DNA of 64,000 bases. It comes from Streptomyces resistomycificus (lineage in GTDB: Bacteria > Actinomycetota > Actinomycetes > Streptomycetales > Streptomycetaceae). The stretch spans positions 124,001-188,000 of the forward strand of contig NZ_KQ948997.1 of the NCBI RefSeq assembly GCF_001514265.1, written 5' to 3'. Within the stretch, counting starts at the first letter, position 1. Every line of letters starts with the position of its first letter. A model generated the notes under the pieces. It made no database searches. It worked only from the letters and a program-made list of their open reading frames with translations, and had not been told where the DNA came from. The translations under genes and the position numbers were made by a program. Positions 51,635 through 62,335 of the stretch are shown here, one piece after another.

Positions 51635-51651
51635 CTTCGAATCGAAGGTTA
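51635..51651. repeat. 17-bp direct repeat, copy 1, forming a small hairpin
   Basis: CTTCGAATCGAAGGTTA differs by one base from copy 2 at 51730-51746. Together with the preceding C it forms CCTTCGA-A-TCGAAGG (51634-51648). It lies 3 bases beyond the 3' end of the tRNA. Confidence 0.7.
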
Positions 51652-51653
51652 AG

Positions 51654-51727
51654 TGCCCCGGGTGGGACTCGAACCCACACTGAATACCTTTTGAGGGTAT
51701 CGTCTCTGCCGATTGGACTACCGGAGC
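51654..51727 (-). tRNA. tRNA-Leu, anticodon CAA, with short variable loop
   Basis: 74 bases including discriminator A; CCA is not encoded. The acceptor GCTCCGG pairs with CCGGGGC. The anticodon stem is ATACC/GGTAT around loop CTCAAAA, which gives anticodon CAA (reads UUG). The T-arm is GTGGG-TTCGAGT-CCCAC. The D-arm is 17 bases with one mismatch. The variable region is only 5 bases, whereas tRNA-Leu normally has a long variable arm, so the amino acid is assigned from the anticodon and A73 only. Confidence 0.85.
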
Positions 51728-51729
51728 CT

Positions 51730-51746
51730 CTTCGAACCGAAGGTTA
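51730..51746. repeat. 17-bp direct repeat, copy 2
   Basis: CTTCGAACCGAAGGTTA, the partner of 51635-51651, lies 2 bases upstream of the tRNA 5' end. CTTCG/CGAAG can pair around AAC. Confidence 0.7.
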
Positions 51747-51784
51747 GTCTATCCCCTCGGTGCATCAAACATACAGGAGCTAGG

Positions 51785-51790
51785 TAGGCT
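51785..51790 (+). promoter_or_regulatory. Predicted -10 box of the ANTAR response regulator
   Basis: TAGGCT, a good Streptomyces -10 hexamer, lies 39 bases before GTG 51830, which has AAGGAG as ribosome site. No clear -35 was found. Confidence 0.4.
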
Positions 51791-51829
51791 CAGGGCAAGC
51801 AGTGACCTGCCCCGTACCAAGGAGCCCCC

Positions 51830-52495
51830 GTGACCGCCCCCGAGTCGCCCCAGCCCGTAGACGCGCCCGACGACGACAAGTCGCACGTGCCTCCGCTGAC
51901 GACCCGCGTCGTCATCGCCGAGGACGAGGCTCTGATCCGCCTCGACCTCAAAGAGATGCTGGAGGAAGAGGGCTACTCCGTGGTCGGCGAGGCCGGTGAC
52001 GGTGAGCAGGCCGTCGAACTCGCCCGCGAGCACAAGCCCGACCTCGTGATCCTCGACGTGAAGATGCCCAAGCTGGACGGGATCTCGGCGGCGGAGAAGA
52101 TCGCCGAGGAGCGGATCGCCCCGGTGCTGATGCTGACCGCGTTCTCGCAGCGCGACCTCGTGGAGCGGGCGAGGGACGCCGGTGCGATGGCGTATCTGGT
52201 GAAGCCGTTCAGCAAGAGTGACGTCGTGCCGGCGATCGAGATGGCCGTGTCCCGGTTCACGGAGCTGCGTGAGCTGGAGAACGAGATCGCGGATCTCACC
52301 CTGCGTCTGGAGACCCGCAAGCTGGTGGACCGTGCGAAGTCGATCCTGCAGACGGAGTACGGGCTGACCGAGCCCGCCGCGTTCCGGTGGATCCAGAAGA
52401 CGTCGATGGATCGTCGGATGTCGATGCAGCAGGTCGCCGAGGCGGTCATCCAGGACGCCGACGAGAAGAAGAACGGCAAGGCGAACGGCAAGTAG
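51830..52495 (+). CDS. pdtaR: ANTAR-domain response regulator, PdtaR-like
   Basis: 221 residues. The receiver domain (about 26-145) has phosphorylation Asp76 (VILDVKMPK), the Thr in LMLTAFS and the Lys in VKPFS. The C-terminal ANTAR domain (about 150-205) is an RNA-binding three-helix bundle: RKLVDRAKSILQTEYGLTEPAAFRWIQ. Such regulators bind twin-hairpin RNAs and prevent termination. The partner kinase (PdtaS-like) is not in the window. GTG 51830 follows AAGGAG. Confidence 0.92.
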   Translation: MTAPESPQPVDAPDDDKSHVPPLTTRVVIAEDEALIRLDLKEMLEEEGYSVVGEAGDGEQAVELAREHKPDLVILDVKMPKLDGISAAEKIAEERIAPVLMLTAFSQRDLVERARDAGAMAYLVKPFSKSDVVPAIEMAVSRFTELRELENEIADLTLRLETRKLVDRAKSILQTEYGLTEPAAFRWIQKTSMDRRMSMQQVAEAVIQDADEKKNGKANGK

Positions 52496-52508
52496 GACGG
52501 CGTGTAGT

Positions 52509-52560
52509 CACGAAGAGGCCCGCGTCCCCGATCTGTACCGGGGGCGCGGGCCTCTTCGTG
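52509..52560. terminator. Bidirectional terminator between pdtaR and livF
   Basis: A 21-bp stem with one T-G pair (52509-52529 with 52540-52560, arms starting CACGAAGAGGCCCGCG) has a 10-base loop. It lies between the two convergent genes. Confidence 0.9.
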
Positions 52561-52576
52561 TGGAGTCAGGCGTGTC

Positions 52577-53293
52577 CTAGTCCTCGCCCAGGTACGCCTT
52601 GCGGACGGACTCGTCGTGCAGCAGGTCCTGTCCGGTGCCGGAGATGACGATGTTGCCGACCTCCATGACGTGTCCCTGGTCGGCGAGTGACAGCGCGGCC
52701 TGGGCGTTCTGTTCGACGAGGAGGATCGTCGTGCCCTGGGACTTGAGTTCGGCGATGGTCGCCATGATCTTCTGCATCATGATGGGGGACAGACCCATGG
52801 AGGGCTCGTCCAGCATCAGGAGCTTCGGCTGGGACATGAGCGCGCGGCCCATGGCGAGCATCTGCTGCTCGCCGCCGGAGAGGGTTCCCGCGGCCTGCTT
52901 CCTGCGTTCGCCCAGGATGGGGAAGAGGTCGTAGGCGCGTTGGACGTCCTTCTCGATGCCTTCCTTGTCCTTCCTCAGGAACGCGCCGAGTTGGAGGTTC
53001 TCGGCGATGGTGAGGCGGGGGAAGATGTGGCGGCCTTCGGGGGAGTGGGCCAGTCCGAGCGCGACGATCTTGTGGGCGGGGACGCCGGAGAGCGGCTTGC
53101 CGTCGAAGATGATCTTTCCGGAGGTCGGCTTGAGGAGCCCCGAGAGGGTGCGCAGGGTGGTGGTCTTGCCGGCGCCGTTGGTGCCGATGAGGGTGACGAC
53201 CTGGCCGGCTTCGACGCTGAAGGAGATGCCCTTGACGGCTTCGATCTTGCCGTAGGAGACCCGGAGGTCCTCGACCTCGAGCAGTGCGGTCAC
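52577..53293 (-). CDS. livF: Branched-chain amino-acid ABC transporter ATPase LivF
   Basis: 238 residues. Walker A GTNGAGKTTTLR, signature LSGGEQQMLAMGRAL, Walker B LLMLDEPSMGLSP and the LVEQNAQAAL switch region are all present. It is one of two ATPases energising LivHM. GTG 53293 overlaps the livG stop (GTGA). Confidence 0.95.
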   Translation of the reverse strand: MTALLEVEDLRVSYGKIEAVKGISFSVEAGQVVTLIGTNGAGKTTTLRTLSGLLKPTSGKIIFDGKPLSGVPAHKIVALGLAHSPEGRHIFPRLTIAENLQLGAFLRKDKEGIEKDVQRAYDLFPILGERRKQAAGTLSGGEQQMLAMGRALMSQPKLLMLDEPSMGLSPIMMQKIMATIAELKSQGTTILLVEQNAQAALSLADQGHVMEVGNIVISGTGQDLLHDESVRKAYLGED

Positions 53294-54159
53294 TGGCCTT
53301 CTCCCTTGGTGCTGGTGGTGCTGGGCGCCGCGGCCTCCGCTTCGGCCGCGGCGACTTCCGCGGCTTCGGCTTCGCCCGGTTCGCCTTCGAACGGTTCGCC
53401 GAGGTACGCGGCGATGACACGCTCGTCGGCCTGGACGACCTCGGAGGTGCCTTCGACGAGCTTCTCGCCCTGGACGAGGACGGCGACCCGGTCGCTCAGG
53501 TTGAAGACGAAGCGCATGTCGTGCTCAATGAGGAGGACGGCGATGCCCTTGTCGCGGATGGCGAAGACCAGCTCTTCGGTGGCGCGCGTCTCCTGGGGGT
53601 TCATGCCGGCGGTCGGCTCGTCGAGGAGAAGCAGTCCGGGTTCGGAGGCCATGGCCCGGGCGATCTCCAGCTTGCGCTGTTCGCCGTAGGGGAGGTTGCG
53701 TGCGAGATGGTCGCGCTTGTGGGCGAGGCCGATGAACTCGAGGAGTTCCATGGCCCGTTCCTCGCTGGCCTTCTCCGCCTTCTTGAAGCCGGGGCCGCGC
53801 AGGAGTGCGGACCACAGGCCTTCCTTGGTGCGGGTGTGGCGGCCGACGAGGACGTTTTCCAGGACGGTCATGTTGGCGAAGAGCCGGATGTTCTGGAAGG
53901 TGCGGGCGATGCCGGCCTGGGTGACGAGGTGGGGCTTGGGCGGCAGGACCGTGCCCTTGTAGGAGACGGTGCCTTCCGTGGGGACGTACAGGCCGGTGAG
54001 GCAGTTGAAGAAGGTCGTCTTGCCGGCGCCGTTGGGTCCGATGAGGCCGACGATCTCGCCGGAGTTCACCGTGAAGTCGACGGACCGTACGGCGGTGAGG
54101 CCGCCGAAGCGCATGGTGACGTTGCGGGCTTCGAGTACAGGTGTGGTCATGGTGCTCAC
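53290..54159 (-). CDS. livG: Branched-chain amino-acid ABC transporter ATPase LivG
   Basis: 289 residues. Walker A GPNGAGKTTFFN, LPYGEQRKLEIARAM signature, Walker B LLLLDEPTAGMNP and LLIEHDMRFV are present, with ARTFQNIRLF typical of LivG. The C-terminus carries an extra 35-residue Glu/Ala-rich tail. GTG 54159 overlaps the livM stop; ATG 54150 is the alternative. Confidence 0.95.
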   Translation of the reverse strand: MSTMTTPVLEARNVTMRFGGLTAVRSVDFTVNSGEIVGLIGPNGAGKTTFFNCLTGLYVPTEGTVSYKGTVLPPKPHLVTQAGIARTFQNIRLFANMTVLENVLVGRHTRTKEGLWSALLRGPGFKKAEKASEERAMELLEFIGLAHKRDHLARNLPYGEQRKLEIARAMASEPGLLLLDEPTAGMNPQETRATEELVFAIRDKGIAVLLIEHDMRFVFNLSDRVAVLVQGEKLVEGTSEVVQADERVIAAYLGEPFEGEPGEAEAAEVAAAEAEAAAPSTTSTKGEGQ

Positions 54160-55955
54160 GCCCCCGCCTTGGTCGCGGTGGCCGGTTCGTCGGTCAGTGT
54201 TGTCTGTTCTGGTACGGCGAGTTGGCCGGTTTCGTGGAACTCGAGTTGTTGGCGGCGGTTGGCGATGATGCCCTCGGGGCGGAAGCGCATCAGGAGGATG
54301 AGCGCGATACCGAAGGCGAGCAGCGACTTGTCCTGGAGGAAGACGAGCTTCTCGGGCAGGAGGTAGAGCAGGGCGGCGCCGAGGATGGGGCCGGCGACGG
54401 TGCCCATGCCGCCGAGGACGACGGCGGCCAGGAGGAACGCCGAGTTGGGGGGTGTCGATCCCGCGAACTGGTAGGGCGTGGGGACGACGCTGTAGGTGAC
54501 GTGGGCGCTGACGGTGCCGGCGAGGCCGGCGAGGGAGGCGCCGAGGGCGAAGGCGATGAGCTTGACGCGGAAGCCGTTGATGCCCATGGCGGTGGCGGCG
54601 GTCTCGTCTTCGCGGATGGCGATCCAGGAGCGGCCGATGCGGGAGTCGGCGGCGCGGGTGTAGACCAGGACGACGATCGCCATGATCAGGACCATCAGCA
54701 GGTAGTAGTTGGCGAAGCGGCCGAGGGTGAAGCCGCCGATGTCGTGCGACTGGCCGAGGTTGAACCCGAAGAAGTTGAGGTCCGGGATGGAGGGGATGCC
54801 GTTGGGGCCGTTGGTGATGTCCGGGCCGGAGTCGCCGTCCATGTTGTTGACGGCGATGCGGAAGATCTCACCGAAGCCGAGGGTGACGATGGCGAGGTAG
54901 TCGCCGCGCAGCCGCAGGGTGGGGGCGCCGATGAGGACGCCGAAGATGAGGGATGCGGCGGCGCCGGTGAGGGCGGCGGCCCAGAAGGGGAACTGGACGC
55001 CGGAGAAGCGGGAGAACTCGGAGCCGGAGACGAGGGCGGCGGTGTAGGCGCCGACGCCGAGGAAGGCGACGTATCCGAGGTCGAGGAGGCCGGCGAGGCC
55101 GACGACGATGTTGAGGCCGAGGGCGACGGTCCCGAAGATCAGGATGTTGACGCCGATGTTGGCGTAGTGGTCGTCGGTCTGGGTGAAGGGGAACGCGATG
55201 GCCGCGAGGAAGCCCATGGCGAGCGTGAAGCTGCGGTTGTGGGCGACGAGGCGGGAGAACCGGTCGTTGAGGCCGGCGGTGTTCAGGGCCCAGAGGGAGA
55301 ACGCGACGACGATGAGGTAGCCGATGAAGAGTTCGCCGTACTCGGTGTCGATGCCGTAGGTGAAGACGCCGAGGCCGAGGATCGTGACGAGGGTGATGAC
55401 GGCGCGTTCCAGCCAGGGTGTGAGGGGCTGGGCGGCGGGGATGGAGTCGGGCTTGGTGAGGTACGCCTTGATGGATTCCTTGACGCTGCCTTCGCCGACG
55501 CCCTGTTGGTGGAGGGCGAAGGCGCCGATGACGGGCAGCAGGGAGGCGATGGCCGCGATCCAGCCGCCGGGTTCGAGGTTGACGACGCCGCCGAGTTTGT
55601 TGCTGATGGCGATGACGGTGAACCACGTGGTGCCGAAGCCGCCGAGGGCGGTGAGGGCGAGCGGGGCGTTGTTACGGGCGGGCAGGAGCCAGCCGAGGCC
55701 GCGGACGCCGTAGAGGGCGAGGGCGAAGAGGGTGGTGAGGAGGCCTGCGGTGAAGGTGAGCCACTGCAGGCCGCCGGGGTAGCCGTTGATGGTGAGGTCG
55801 CCGGGGAACGCGGAGGTCCAGGTCCAGGCGAGGAACGCGGAGGCGGCGGTGGCTATGCCGCCGGCGAGGAGGAGGCCGCGGGCGGCGGCTTCGGGGAGTG
55901 GGATGAGGCCGCGGGTGGCGGGCTGCGTCTTGGTGGTGTCGGTCATCGTGATCAC
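54156..55955 (-). CDS. livM: Branched-chain amino-acid ABC permease LivM, long form
   Basis: 599 residues from GTG 55955 (GTGA overlap with livH), or 596 from ATG 55946. The LivM core lies in the second half: LNIVVGLAGLLDLGYVAFLGVGAYTAAL, GDYLAIVTLGFGEI and the cytoplasmic loop SWIAIREDETAATAMGIN. About 270 N-terminal residues add five or so further membrane helices not found in the E. coli protein, an extension seen in actinobacterial LivM. Confidence 0.92.
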   Translation of the reverse strand: MITMTDTTKTQPATRGLIPLPEAAARGLLLAGGIATAASAFLAWTWTSAFPGDLTINGYPGGLQWLTFTAGLLTTLFALALYGVRGLGWLLPARNNAPLALTALGGFGTTWFTVIAISNKLGGVVNLEPGGWIAAIASLLPVIGAFALHQQGVGEGSVKESIKAYLTKPDSIPAAQPLTPWLERAVITLVTILGLGVFTYGIDTEYGELFIGYLIVVAFSLWALNTAGLNDRFSRLVAHNRSFTLAMGFLAAIAFPFTQTDDHYANIGVNILIFGTVALGLNIVVGLAGLLDLGYVAFLGVGAYTAALVSGSEFSRFSGVQFPFWAAALTGAAASLIFGVLIGAPTLRLRGDYLAIVTLGFGEIFRIAVNNMDGDSGPDITNGPNGIPSIPDLNFFGFNLGQSHDIGGFTLGRFANYYLLMVLIMAIVVLVYTRAADSRIGRSWIAIREDETAATAMGINGFRVKLIAFALGASLAGLAGTVSAHVTYSVVPTPYQFAGSTPPNSAFLLAAVVLGGMGTVAGPILGAALLYLLPEKLVFLQDKSLLAFGIALILLMRFRPEGIIANRRQQLEFHETGQLAVPEQTTLTDEPATATKAGA

Positions 55956-56881
55956 GCCCTGTCCGCGACGCGTTCGCCGAGCAGGCCTTGTGGCCTCAGC
56001 AGGAGGACGAGGATGAGGAGGGCGAAGGCCCACACGTCGGACCAGCCCTGGCCGCCGAGCTGCTGCATGCCGGGGATCCCGTCGATGTAGGCGGAGGCGA
56101 GGGTTTCGGCGACGCCGAGGACGAGGCCGCCCAGCATGGCGCCGTAGATGTTGCCGATGCCACCGAGGACCGCGGCGGTGAAGGCCTTGAGGCCCATCAG
56201 GAAGCCCATGCGGTAGTCGATGTTGCCGTACTTGAGGCCGTAGGCGACGGCGGCCACGGCGGCGAAGAAGCCGCCGATGGCGAAGGCGATGACGATGATG
56301 CGGTTGGTGTCGATGCCCATGAGCTGCGCCGTGTCCGGGTCCTGGGCGGTGGCCTGCATGGCGCGGCCGGTGCGGCTCTTGCGGACGAAGAAGGCGAGGG
56401 CGGACATGCACACGATGGCGGCGACCACGAGGAAGATGTCGGCGTCCTTGATGGTGACGGAGCCGATGTCGTGGGTGGTGTCGAGGCCGGGGAAGGCGCG
56501 GGCGCGGTCGGCGTCGGGGTAGAAGTTGCGCACGACCTCCTGGAGCGCGAGGGAGAGGCCGATCGCGGTGATGAGTGGTGCTAGCCGTGGTGCTCCGCGC
56601 AGTGGTCGGTAGGCGAACCGTTCCGCTCCGACGGCGATGAGGATGGCGACGATGCCGCCGCCTATCAGCATCAGGGGGACGGCTACGGCCATCGCCGTGC
56701 CGTCGGGGAGGATGTAGAAGTAGACCGTGAGGGCGCCGAAGGCCCCGGTCATGAAGATCTCGCCGTGCGCGAAGTTGATGAGCTGGACGATGCCGTACAC
56801 CATCGTGTAGCCGATGGCGATCAGCCCGTACATCGAGCCTAGGAGCAGCCCGTTGGCCAGCTGCTGCGGCAGGGTGTTCAC
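55952..56881 (-). CDS. livH: Branched-chain amino-acid ABC permease LivH
   Basis: 309 residues with eight or so membrane helices. It starts LANGLLLGSMYGLIAIGYTMVYGIVQLINFAHGE, the classic LivH opening. The EAA-like loop is GRAMQATAQDPDTAQLMGID and the end is FALLILVLLLRPQGLLGE. GTG 56881. It is coupled to livM by GTGA and separated from livK by a 129-base gap with a hairpin. Confidence 0.94.
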   Translation of the reverse strand: MNTLPQQLANGLLLGSMYGLIAIGYTMVYGIVQLINFAHGEIFMTGAFGALTVYFYILPDGTAMAVAVPLMLIGGGIVAILIAVGAERFAYRPLRGAPRLAPLITAIGLSLALQEVVRNFYPDADRARAFPGLDTTHDIGSVTIKDADIFLVVAAIVCMSALAFFVRKSRTGRAMQATAQDPDTAQLMGIDTNRIIVIAFAIGGFFAAVAAVAYGLKYGNIDYRMGFLMGLKAFTAAVLGGIGNIYGAMLGGLVLGVAETLASAYIDGIPGMQQLGGQGWSDVWAFALLILVLLLRPQGLLGERVADRA

Positions 56882-56948
56882 CGCGTGGCCTCCATGTCGC
56901 TGGTGGTCGTGTGCACTGGATGCGTGCCGGGGTGGTCTGGGTGTGGAA

Positions 56949-56988
56949 ACGGGCCGCGCGGTCGGGATCCTCCTTCCGCGCAGCCCGT
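56949..56988 (-). terminator. Attenuating hairpin between livK and livH
   Basis: ACGGGC-C-GCGCGG at 56949-56961 pairs with 56976-56988 apart from one C-A mismatch, with a 14-base loop. It lies after livK in transcription order and could reduce read-through so that binding protein exceeds permease. Confidence 0.65.
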
Positions 56989-57010
56989 GGTGAGGTGTGC
57001 TGGGGGTGGG

Positions 57011-58255
57011 TCAGTTGAGCTCGGCGGTGCCGGTCTCGACAGCCTTCCACTCGCCCTTTTCGACCTGGTAGACCGTCAGCTGCTTGTTGGTGGTGTCGCC
57101 GTACTGGTCGAAGGCGACCTTGCCGGTGAGGCCTTCGAAGTCGGACTTCTGGACCTCGTCGACGACGGTGGAGCGCAGGGCGTTGATGTCGCTGGGGACC
57201 TTGCCGTCGTTGGCGTCCACGGCGGCCTTCACGGCCTTGATGATGGCGGTGGTGGCGTCGTAGGCGTAGGCACCGTAGGCGCCGTAGTCACCCTTGTAGC
57301 CCTTGGCCTTGTAGGTCTCGATGAAGGTCTTGGCGGCCGGCAGGGTGTCGGCGGGGACACCGATGGCGGTGACGAGGTCGCCCTCGGAGGAGGCGCCCGC
57401 GGCCTCGATGTAGGTGGAGGCGAACATGCCGTCGCCGCCGAAGAGCGGGATCTTGACGCCGGCGTCCTTGAGCTGCTTGGTGATCAGCGCGGACTCGTCG
57501 TACTGGCCGCCGTAGTAGAGCAGGTCGGCGCCGGAGTTCTTGATCTTGGTGACGAGGGAGCCGAAGTCCTTCGTGCCGGTGTTGACGTGGTCGGTCTGGA
57601 CGACCTTTCCGCCCACCTTCTTGAACTGCTCGGCGAAGATCTTGGCCAGGCCGGCGCCGTAGGTCTGCTTGTCGTCTACGACGAAGACCTTCTTCTTCTT
57701 GAGCTTGTTGTAGGCGTAGCCGGCGGCGAAGCTGCCCTGCAGTTCGTCGGTGGTGGCGGTGCGGAAGTACGTCTTGTACGGCCGCTTCTTGTCCGTCTGC
57801 CAGTTCTTGCCCTGCGTCAGCTCGGGGTTGGTGTTCGCGGGGGAGATCTGGACCATGTTGGCCGAGGCGAAGACCTGCTGCATGGTCTGGGCGACGCCGG
57901 AGTTCAGCGGGCCGACGGCGCCGACGGCGGTCTTGTCGCCCGTGATGGACGTGGCGTTCGACTGGCCGGTGGCGGGCTGCGCCTTGTCGTCCAGGGCCTT
58001 CAGCTTGAAGGTGACGCCCGGGACGAGCTTGTTCTTGTTGGCGTCGTCGACGGCGATCTGGGCGCCGTACTGGATGCCGAGGCCCGTGGTGGAGTTCTCG
58101 CCCGAGAGCGGGGCGTCCACGCCGATCGTCAGGGTTTTGCTGTCCCCGTTGTCGCCACTGTCGCCGCCGCCGTTGTCGTCTCGGGAGCCGCAGGCGGTGA
58201 GCGTCAGAGCTCCAGTCGCGAGGACGGAGGTAAGTATCACCATGGAACGTCGCAC
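57011..58255 (-). CDS. livK: Branched-chain amino-acid binding lipoprotein LivK
   Basis: 414 residues. The lipoprotein signal ends with LTLTACGS; Cys22 would be lipidated by Lgt. A Gly/Asp-rich linker precedes the type I periplasmic-binding fold: LTIGVDAPLSGENSTTGLGIQYGAQIAVDDAN and FGGDGMFASTYIEAA. It captures leucine, isoleucine or valine for LivHMGF. GTG 58255 is used. A TAGAGT -10 box lies about 90 bases upstream. Confidence 0.95.
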   Translation of the reverse strand: MRRSMVILTSVLATGALTLTACGSRDDNGGGDSGDNGDSKTLTIGVDAPLSGENSTTGLGIQYGAQIAVDDANKNKLVPGVTFKLKALDDKAQPATGQSNATSITGDKTAVGAVGPLNSGVAQTMQQVFASANMVQISPANTNPELTQGKNWQTDKKRPYKTYFRTATTDELQGSFAAGYAYNKLKKKKVFVVDDKQTYGAGLAKIFAEQFKKVGGKVVQTDHVNTGTKDFGSLVTKIKNSGADLLYYGGQYDESALITKQLKDAGVKIPLFGGDGMFASTYIEAAGASSEGDLVTAIGVPADTLPAAKTFIETYKAKGYKGDYGAYGAYAYDATTAIIKAVKAAVDANDGKVPSDINALRSTVVDEVQKSDFEGLTGKVAFDQYGDTTNKQLTVYQVEKGEWKAVETGTAELN

Positions 58256-58345
58256 AATCAGTCCTTTCCGCAGGCACGGATGCCCCTGTGGGGGCGAGGG
58301 TGCCGCGCTGGTACCGAACTCCCGATGGAGCGGTGACTGGCCGTG

Positions 58346-58351
58346 ACTCTA
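58346..58351 (-). promoter_or_regulatory. Predicted -10 box of the liv operon
   Basis: TAGAGT on the minus strand, with TGCCCC about 17 bases further upstream as a weak -35, gives a leader of about 80-85 bases before livK GTG 58255. Confidence 0.45.
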
Positions 58352-58516
58352 AGCCCGGTCTGTGGCCAGGGGCATCGCTGCGCGCTTCCTTGTGACTTTC
58401 TTGTTATGACGTGATGGAGGGATCGCTTCCCGGAGGGGTGCTCTCGGCCGGTTTGGCGGAATATCCGCTCGGTCCGCATTCTGAGAACCCGCACTTCCGC
58501 TTGGCAGTGGGGCTTG

Positions 58517-59137
58517 TCATGAGCTGGTCGGGGCGCAGGCCGCGTGGAGGAGCTCGGAAAGGTCCCGGGAGAAAGCGCCGCCGAAGATGAAGCTGTGGCG
58601 CTGTATTGCGCGTGTGTTACGCAGCGTTACGTCGAGAAAGGGGAGATCGGCATTCAGGGGCAGACCCGAACAGTGGGAAACCGATATCTGCACCGTGATC
58701 CGGCGGGGTGTTCCGGGGCGCACGGTGAAGTCCGGTTCGGGCAGGGCGCGGGCGCGCAGGCCGGGGGAGGAGGCGCCGGTGACCTCCAGGGTGACGGGCG
58801 GGCCTTTGCCGACGGTGACCGCGAAGCGGAAACGGCCCGCGAACGCGGGGGAGTTGGGGGGAGAGACCGGTCCCAGATAGTGCCACGCGGTGACGTTGGC
58901 GGGCCAAGGGGCGGGCTCGGGCCGTTCGGTGCGGTGGTGGTGGGGCGCGAGGAGGACCCCGGTCGCCACGGCGGCGGTCAGGAGGGCGAGGAGCGCGGCG
59001 GTGCGGGTGCGTGGCGGCAGGGCGCTCCAGCGTTCGCGCAGGCGGTCCGTGGGGCGGGGTGAGTCGACGCCGATGACGTCGTGACTCTCGCCCGTCTCCG
59101 AGGAGTTGACGGGTTCGACGGGTCCGGTGCCGGTCAT
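58517..59137 (-). CDS. Single-pass membrane protein of unknown function
   Basis: 206 residues. The first 42 are hydrophilic and acidic, followed by one membrane helix (about 46-64) and an extracytoplasmic domain of about 140 residues with two Cys (in VSHCSGLPL and LLHAACAPTSS) that might pair. The beta-rich pattern (FRFAVTVGKGPPVTLEVTGASSP) looks like an immunoglobulin-like fold, but I do not recognise a family. It stands alone between the liv operon and the thioesterase gene. Confidence 0.65.
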   Translation of the reverse strand: MTGTGPVEPVNSSETGESHDVIGVDSPRPTDRLRERWSALPPRTRTAALLALLTAAVATGVLLAPHHHRTERPEPAPWPANVTAWHYLGPVSPPNSPAFAGRFRFAVTVGKGPPVTLEVTGASSPGLRARALPEPDFTVRPGTPRRITVQISVSHCSGLPLNADLPFLDVTLRNTRAIQRHSFIFGGAFSRDLSELLHAACAPTSS

Positions 59138-59320
59138 GGCGGCGGCCTCATGGGGGAACGGTACCGGGGGCTCGCCGTTGAGCGGTGGGGGTTGGGGTCG
59201 GTGCGTGCGGTGGGTGTCTCGGGGTGCTGGTGGGCAGAGGGGCTCGGCCGGTCAGGGGGCGCGTGCGCTCTGCCGGCGTCGGGTCGCGGTGAGCTTCCCG
59301 GCGCCGACGGTCCCGCGTGG

Positions 59321-59809
59321 TCAGCCGGCGGTGCGCATCCTGGTCTCGTCCTGCGGTGAGGCGTCGCGCAGCAGGCAGGTCAGCCGCGCGGTGCAGACCC
59401 GCCGCCCGGCCTCGTCACTGATCACGATCTCGTACGTGGCGGTGGTCCGGCCCTGATGCACCGGAGTGGCGACGCCGGTCACGAGCCCCGAGCGGGCTCC
59501 TCGGTGATGCGTGCAGTTGAGGTCGACCCCGACCGCGATCTTCGAGCTGCCGCCGTGCAGCATGGAGCCCACCGAGCCGAGCGTCTCGGCGAGCACGGCG
59601 GACGCCCCGCCGTGCAGCAGGCCGTACGGCTGGGTGTTTCCCTCGACCGGCATGGTCCCGACGACGCGGTCCGCCGACGCCTCCACGATCTGTACGCCCA
59701 TCCGCGACCCGAGGTGCCCCGCCGAGAACAGCGCCGGCAGATCCACACCGAGGGCGGCGTACTCGTCGATGATCTCCTGCGGGAACTTCACGTGCTGCTG
59801 CTCGCCCAT
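59321..59809 (-). CDS. Hotdog-fold acyl-CoA thioesterase, PaaI family
   Basis: 162 residues. The hotdog helix carries GLLHGGASAVLAETLGSVG with the conserved HGG and acidic residue. DLNCTHHRGARSGLVTGVATPVHQGRTTATYEI follows, as in PaaI-type thioesterases. It probably hydrolyses small or aromatic acyl-CoA esters; a menaquinone-pathway role (DHNA-CoA) is an alternative. A palindrome lies 55 bases upstream. Confidence 0.85.
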   Translation of the reverse strand: MGEQQHVKFPQEIIDEYAALGVDLPALFSAGHLGSRMGVQIVEASADRVVGTMPVEGNTQPYGLLHGGASAVLAETLGSVGSMLHGGSSKIAVGVDLNCTHHRGARSGLVTGVATPVHQGRTTATYEIVISDEAGRRVCTARLTCLLRDASPQDETRMRTAG

Positions 59810-59863
59810 GGCGCCCGGCTCCGTTCGTCGTGGTCGGTACGGCTTGCGTACGGCTACCTACTG

Positions 59864-59876
59864 GCTGAGCGAACGC

Positions 59877-59879
<3 letters not shown>
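59864..59879. promoter_or_regulatory. Palindrome upstream of the thioesterase gene, TetR-like operator
   Basis: CTGAGCGAACGCTCAG has perfect 7-bp arms around AA. It overlaps the stop codon of the molybdoenzyme gene and lies 55 bases before the thioesterase ATG (59809). The shape is that of a TetR-family operator, though a hairpin at the gene end is possible. Confidence 0.45.
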
Positions 59880-62156
<2,277 letters not shown>

Positions 62157-62335
62157 CGCGGGCTCCCCTTCGCGTACACGTGTGAAGTACGTCTCCGATC
62201 CTCGCACGTGCAGGTGACAACGATCGATCGCGGGCGGGTGCTTCGGCCTCCCGGCGGCGGGCCCCGAAAGCCCCGGGAGCCCTCGAGGGCACCGATGGCG
62301 GCCGACTGTCAGTGCGGCGTGGCAGGATCGGGGTC

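Noticed and set aside
51654..51727. bldA (the UUA-reading tRNA-Leu)
   Set aside because: The anticodon is CAA, not UAA, and the long variable arm of bldA is missing.
54141..56090. A 649-codon plus-strand frame over livM, very rich in Glu and Gly
   Set aside because: Antisense artefact of a GC-rich membrane protein gene; low complexity throughout and no initiation signals.
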